Notes under the pieces: model-generated
Databases searched by the model: none
What the model was told of the DNA's origin: nothing
Seen by the model: the letters and a program-made list of their open reading frames with translations, nothing else
In this document: in pieces, positions 6,087 to 6,834 of the stretch
Layout: each line of letters starts with the position of its first letter
Numbering within the stretch: the stretch's first letter is position 1
Translations under genes and position numbers: made by a program
Origin: CAZDML01 sp964506645
GTDB taxonomy: Bacteria > Elusimicrobiota > Elusimicrobia > 2-01-FULL-59-12
NCBI GenBank assembly: GCA_964506645.1
Contig: CAZDML010000111.1
Coordinates: 1 to 6,834 of the forward strand
DNA: 6,834 nt
Reading direction: 5' to 3'

Positions 6087-6834
6087 ATGTTTAACCTCTT
6101 CACAGGGTCCTATCCGTCCATTGAAAAGGCTCTTATCGCTGATATCTGGGCCGCTAAAAAGCACGCTCCCTTGGCCCCACTGCTGGTCCTCTCACCTTCT
6201 GCGAAACAACTTGATCGTCTCCAACGTTTGCTCGCTCAAGAGACAGGTTTTTTTAATATTCATTTCTTGACGTTTTACGCACTGGCCGATCGACTTCTCC
6301 AAGAGATGCCGCCTGCACAAGATCGCGTTGTTTCAGACCCTGCGCTCTATAGCGAAATGATCCGCAATTTACTCGAAGGACGAGGGAACGTTGAATTCAT
6401 TAACCGGTCCTACCTTCATGCTCCAGGACGTCCACTCGCGCGCGGTGTTCCAGGGGCCCTGGCAGAGACCCTTCGTGATCTTCGTGATTCCGGCGCACGC
6501 GTCGTAGACTCCTTGAAAGCCGCACTGGAAGGACATCTCGGTGAAGCCGCACCAGAAGCTGCACCAACGCTTGAGCTCTACGCGCGTTCTTACCAAATTC
6601 TTCAGACAGCCGGTCTCCGTACTCCCTCTGATCAGCTTCGCCGTGCGGCTGCACATGCTCCCCAAAGTCATTGGTTAAAGAACATGAAGAGTATTTATCT
6701 TTACGGTTTCTATGATCTCACTGGAGTCCAACTCGATTTTGTGTTGTCGCTGGCTGAACATCCGAATGCCAAGCTCTATTTCCCTTACGAAGTCGATACC
6801 CCTGCCTACACCTTCGCAGAGCGACTTCTTCAGG
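6087..6834 (+). CDS. AddB-like helicase-fold/PD-(D/E)XK nuclease, N-terminal 249 residues (3' end off window)
   Basis: The start is fixed: an in-frame TGA (6081-6083) lies one codon before ATG 6087, and the next in-frame ATG is far inside the protein. The product opens MFNLFTGSYPS, then a strand and helix, PLLVLSPSAKQLDRLQRLLA (31-50), as in the early motifs of AddB and related UvrD-like folds. NIHFLTFYALADRLL (57-71) and IYLYGFYDLTGVQLDFVLSLAE (203-224) are typical of this family, whose members have a C-terminal PD-(D/E)XK nuclease domain. In AddAB this processes double-strand DNA ends for recombination. No GxxxxGK(T/S) nucleotide-binding loop is present: the N-terminal position reads TGSYPSIEKA, so this half probably does not hydrolyse ATP. 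Full family length is about 900-1150 residues, so most of the protein, nuclease included, lies beyond the right edge. An AddA partner may follow but cannot be seen. Confidence 0.82.
   Translation, partial: MFNLFTGSYPSIEKALIADIWAAKKHAPLAPLLVLSPSAKQLDRLQRLLAQETGFFNIHFLTFYALADRLLQEMPPAQDRVVSDPALYSEMIRNLLEGRGNVEFINRSYLHAPGRPLARGVPGALAETLRDLRDSGARVVDSLKAALEGHLGEAAPEAAPTLELYARSYQILQTAGLRTPSDQLRRAAAHAPQSHWLKNMKSIYLYGFYDLTGVQLDFVLSLAEHPNAKLYFPYEVDTPAYTFAERLLQ

Noticed and set aside
6369..6671. Two overlapping minus-strand frames opposite the addB-like gene
   Set aside because: The plus-strand frame has clear AddB-type motifs over the whole span, and the antisense products have none.

Overview
The window holds two divergently transcribed genes, both cut by the window edges, with a 153-base intergenic region between them. 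The left 87% (minus strand, 5933 down to 1) is one uninterrupted reading frame of at least 1977 codons. It starts with a signal peptide and has no in-frame stop before the left edge. The right end (plus strand, from 6087) is the first 249 codons of an AddB-like helicase/PD-(D/E)XK nuclease gene.

The giant protein is an unusual chain of parts. In order it has: a signal peptide (residues 1-24); a ChaN/Tiki-like fold (about 66-480, DLHAH and TGGFH motifs); a helical stretch with an HELDH zinc-site-like motif (693-697); a complete J-domain with HPD (about 827-891); roughly 650 residues of helix-rich sequence I do not recognise; a poly(A) polymerase/CCA-adding-enzyme type nucleotidyltransferase head (about 1550-1700); then a multi-spanning membrane region (about 1741-1900) with a second HExxH motif (HEFNH, 1813-1817). 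I read every codon in this frame and checked the numbering at many landmarks. All fall in one frame, so the fusion is not an artefact of joining separate frames.

The organism is a bacterium of moderate GC using the standard code. Very long, signal-peptide-bearing multidomain proteins are a known trait of Omnitrophota and related lineages. The AddB-like protein resembles those of Nitrospirota, NC10 and deltaproteobacterial groups. I favour an Omnitrophota-like source, but the sequence alone does not settle it.

The intergenic region carries a perfect TATAAT five bases before the addB-like ATG, which suggests a leaderless transcript. It also carries an 8-base direct repeat at 11-base spacing, placed where it could control the giant gene. 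Neither gene has a convincing Shine-Dalgarno sequence. The two genes have no obvious functional link: one looks like a DNA repair nuclease and the other like an envelope-associated giant protein. No RNA genes, mobile elements or CRISPR arrays are visible.
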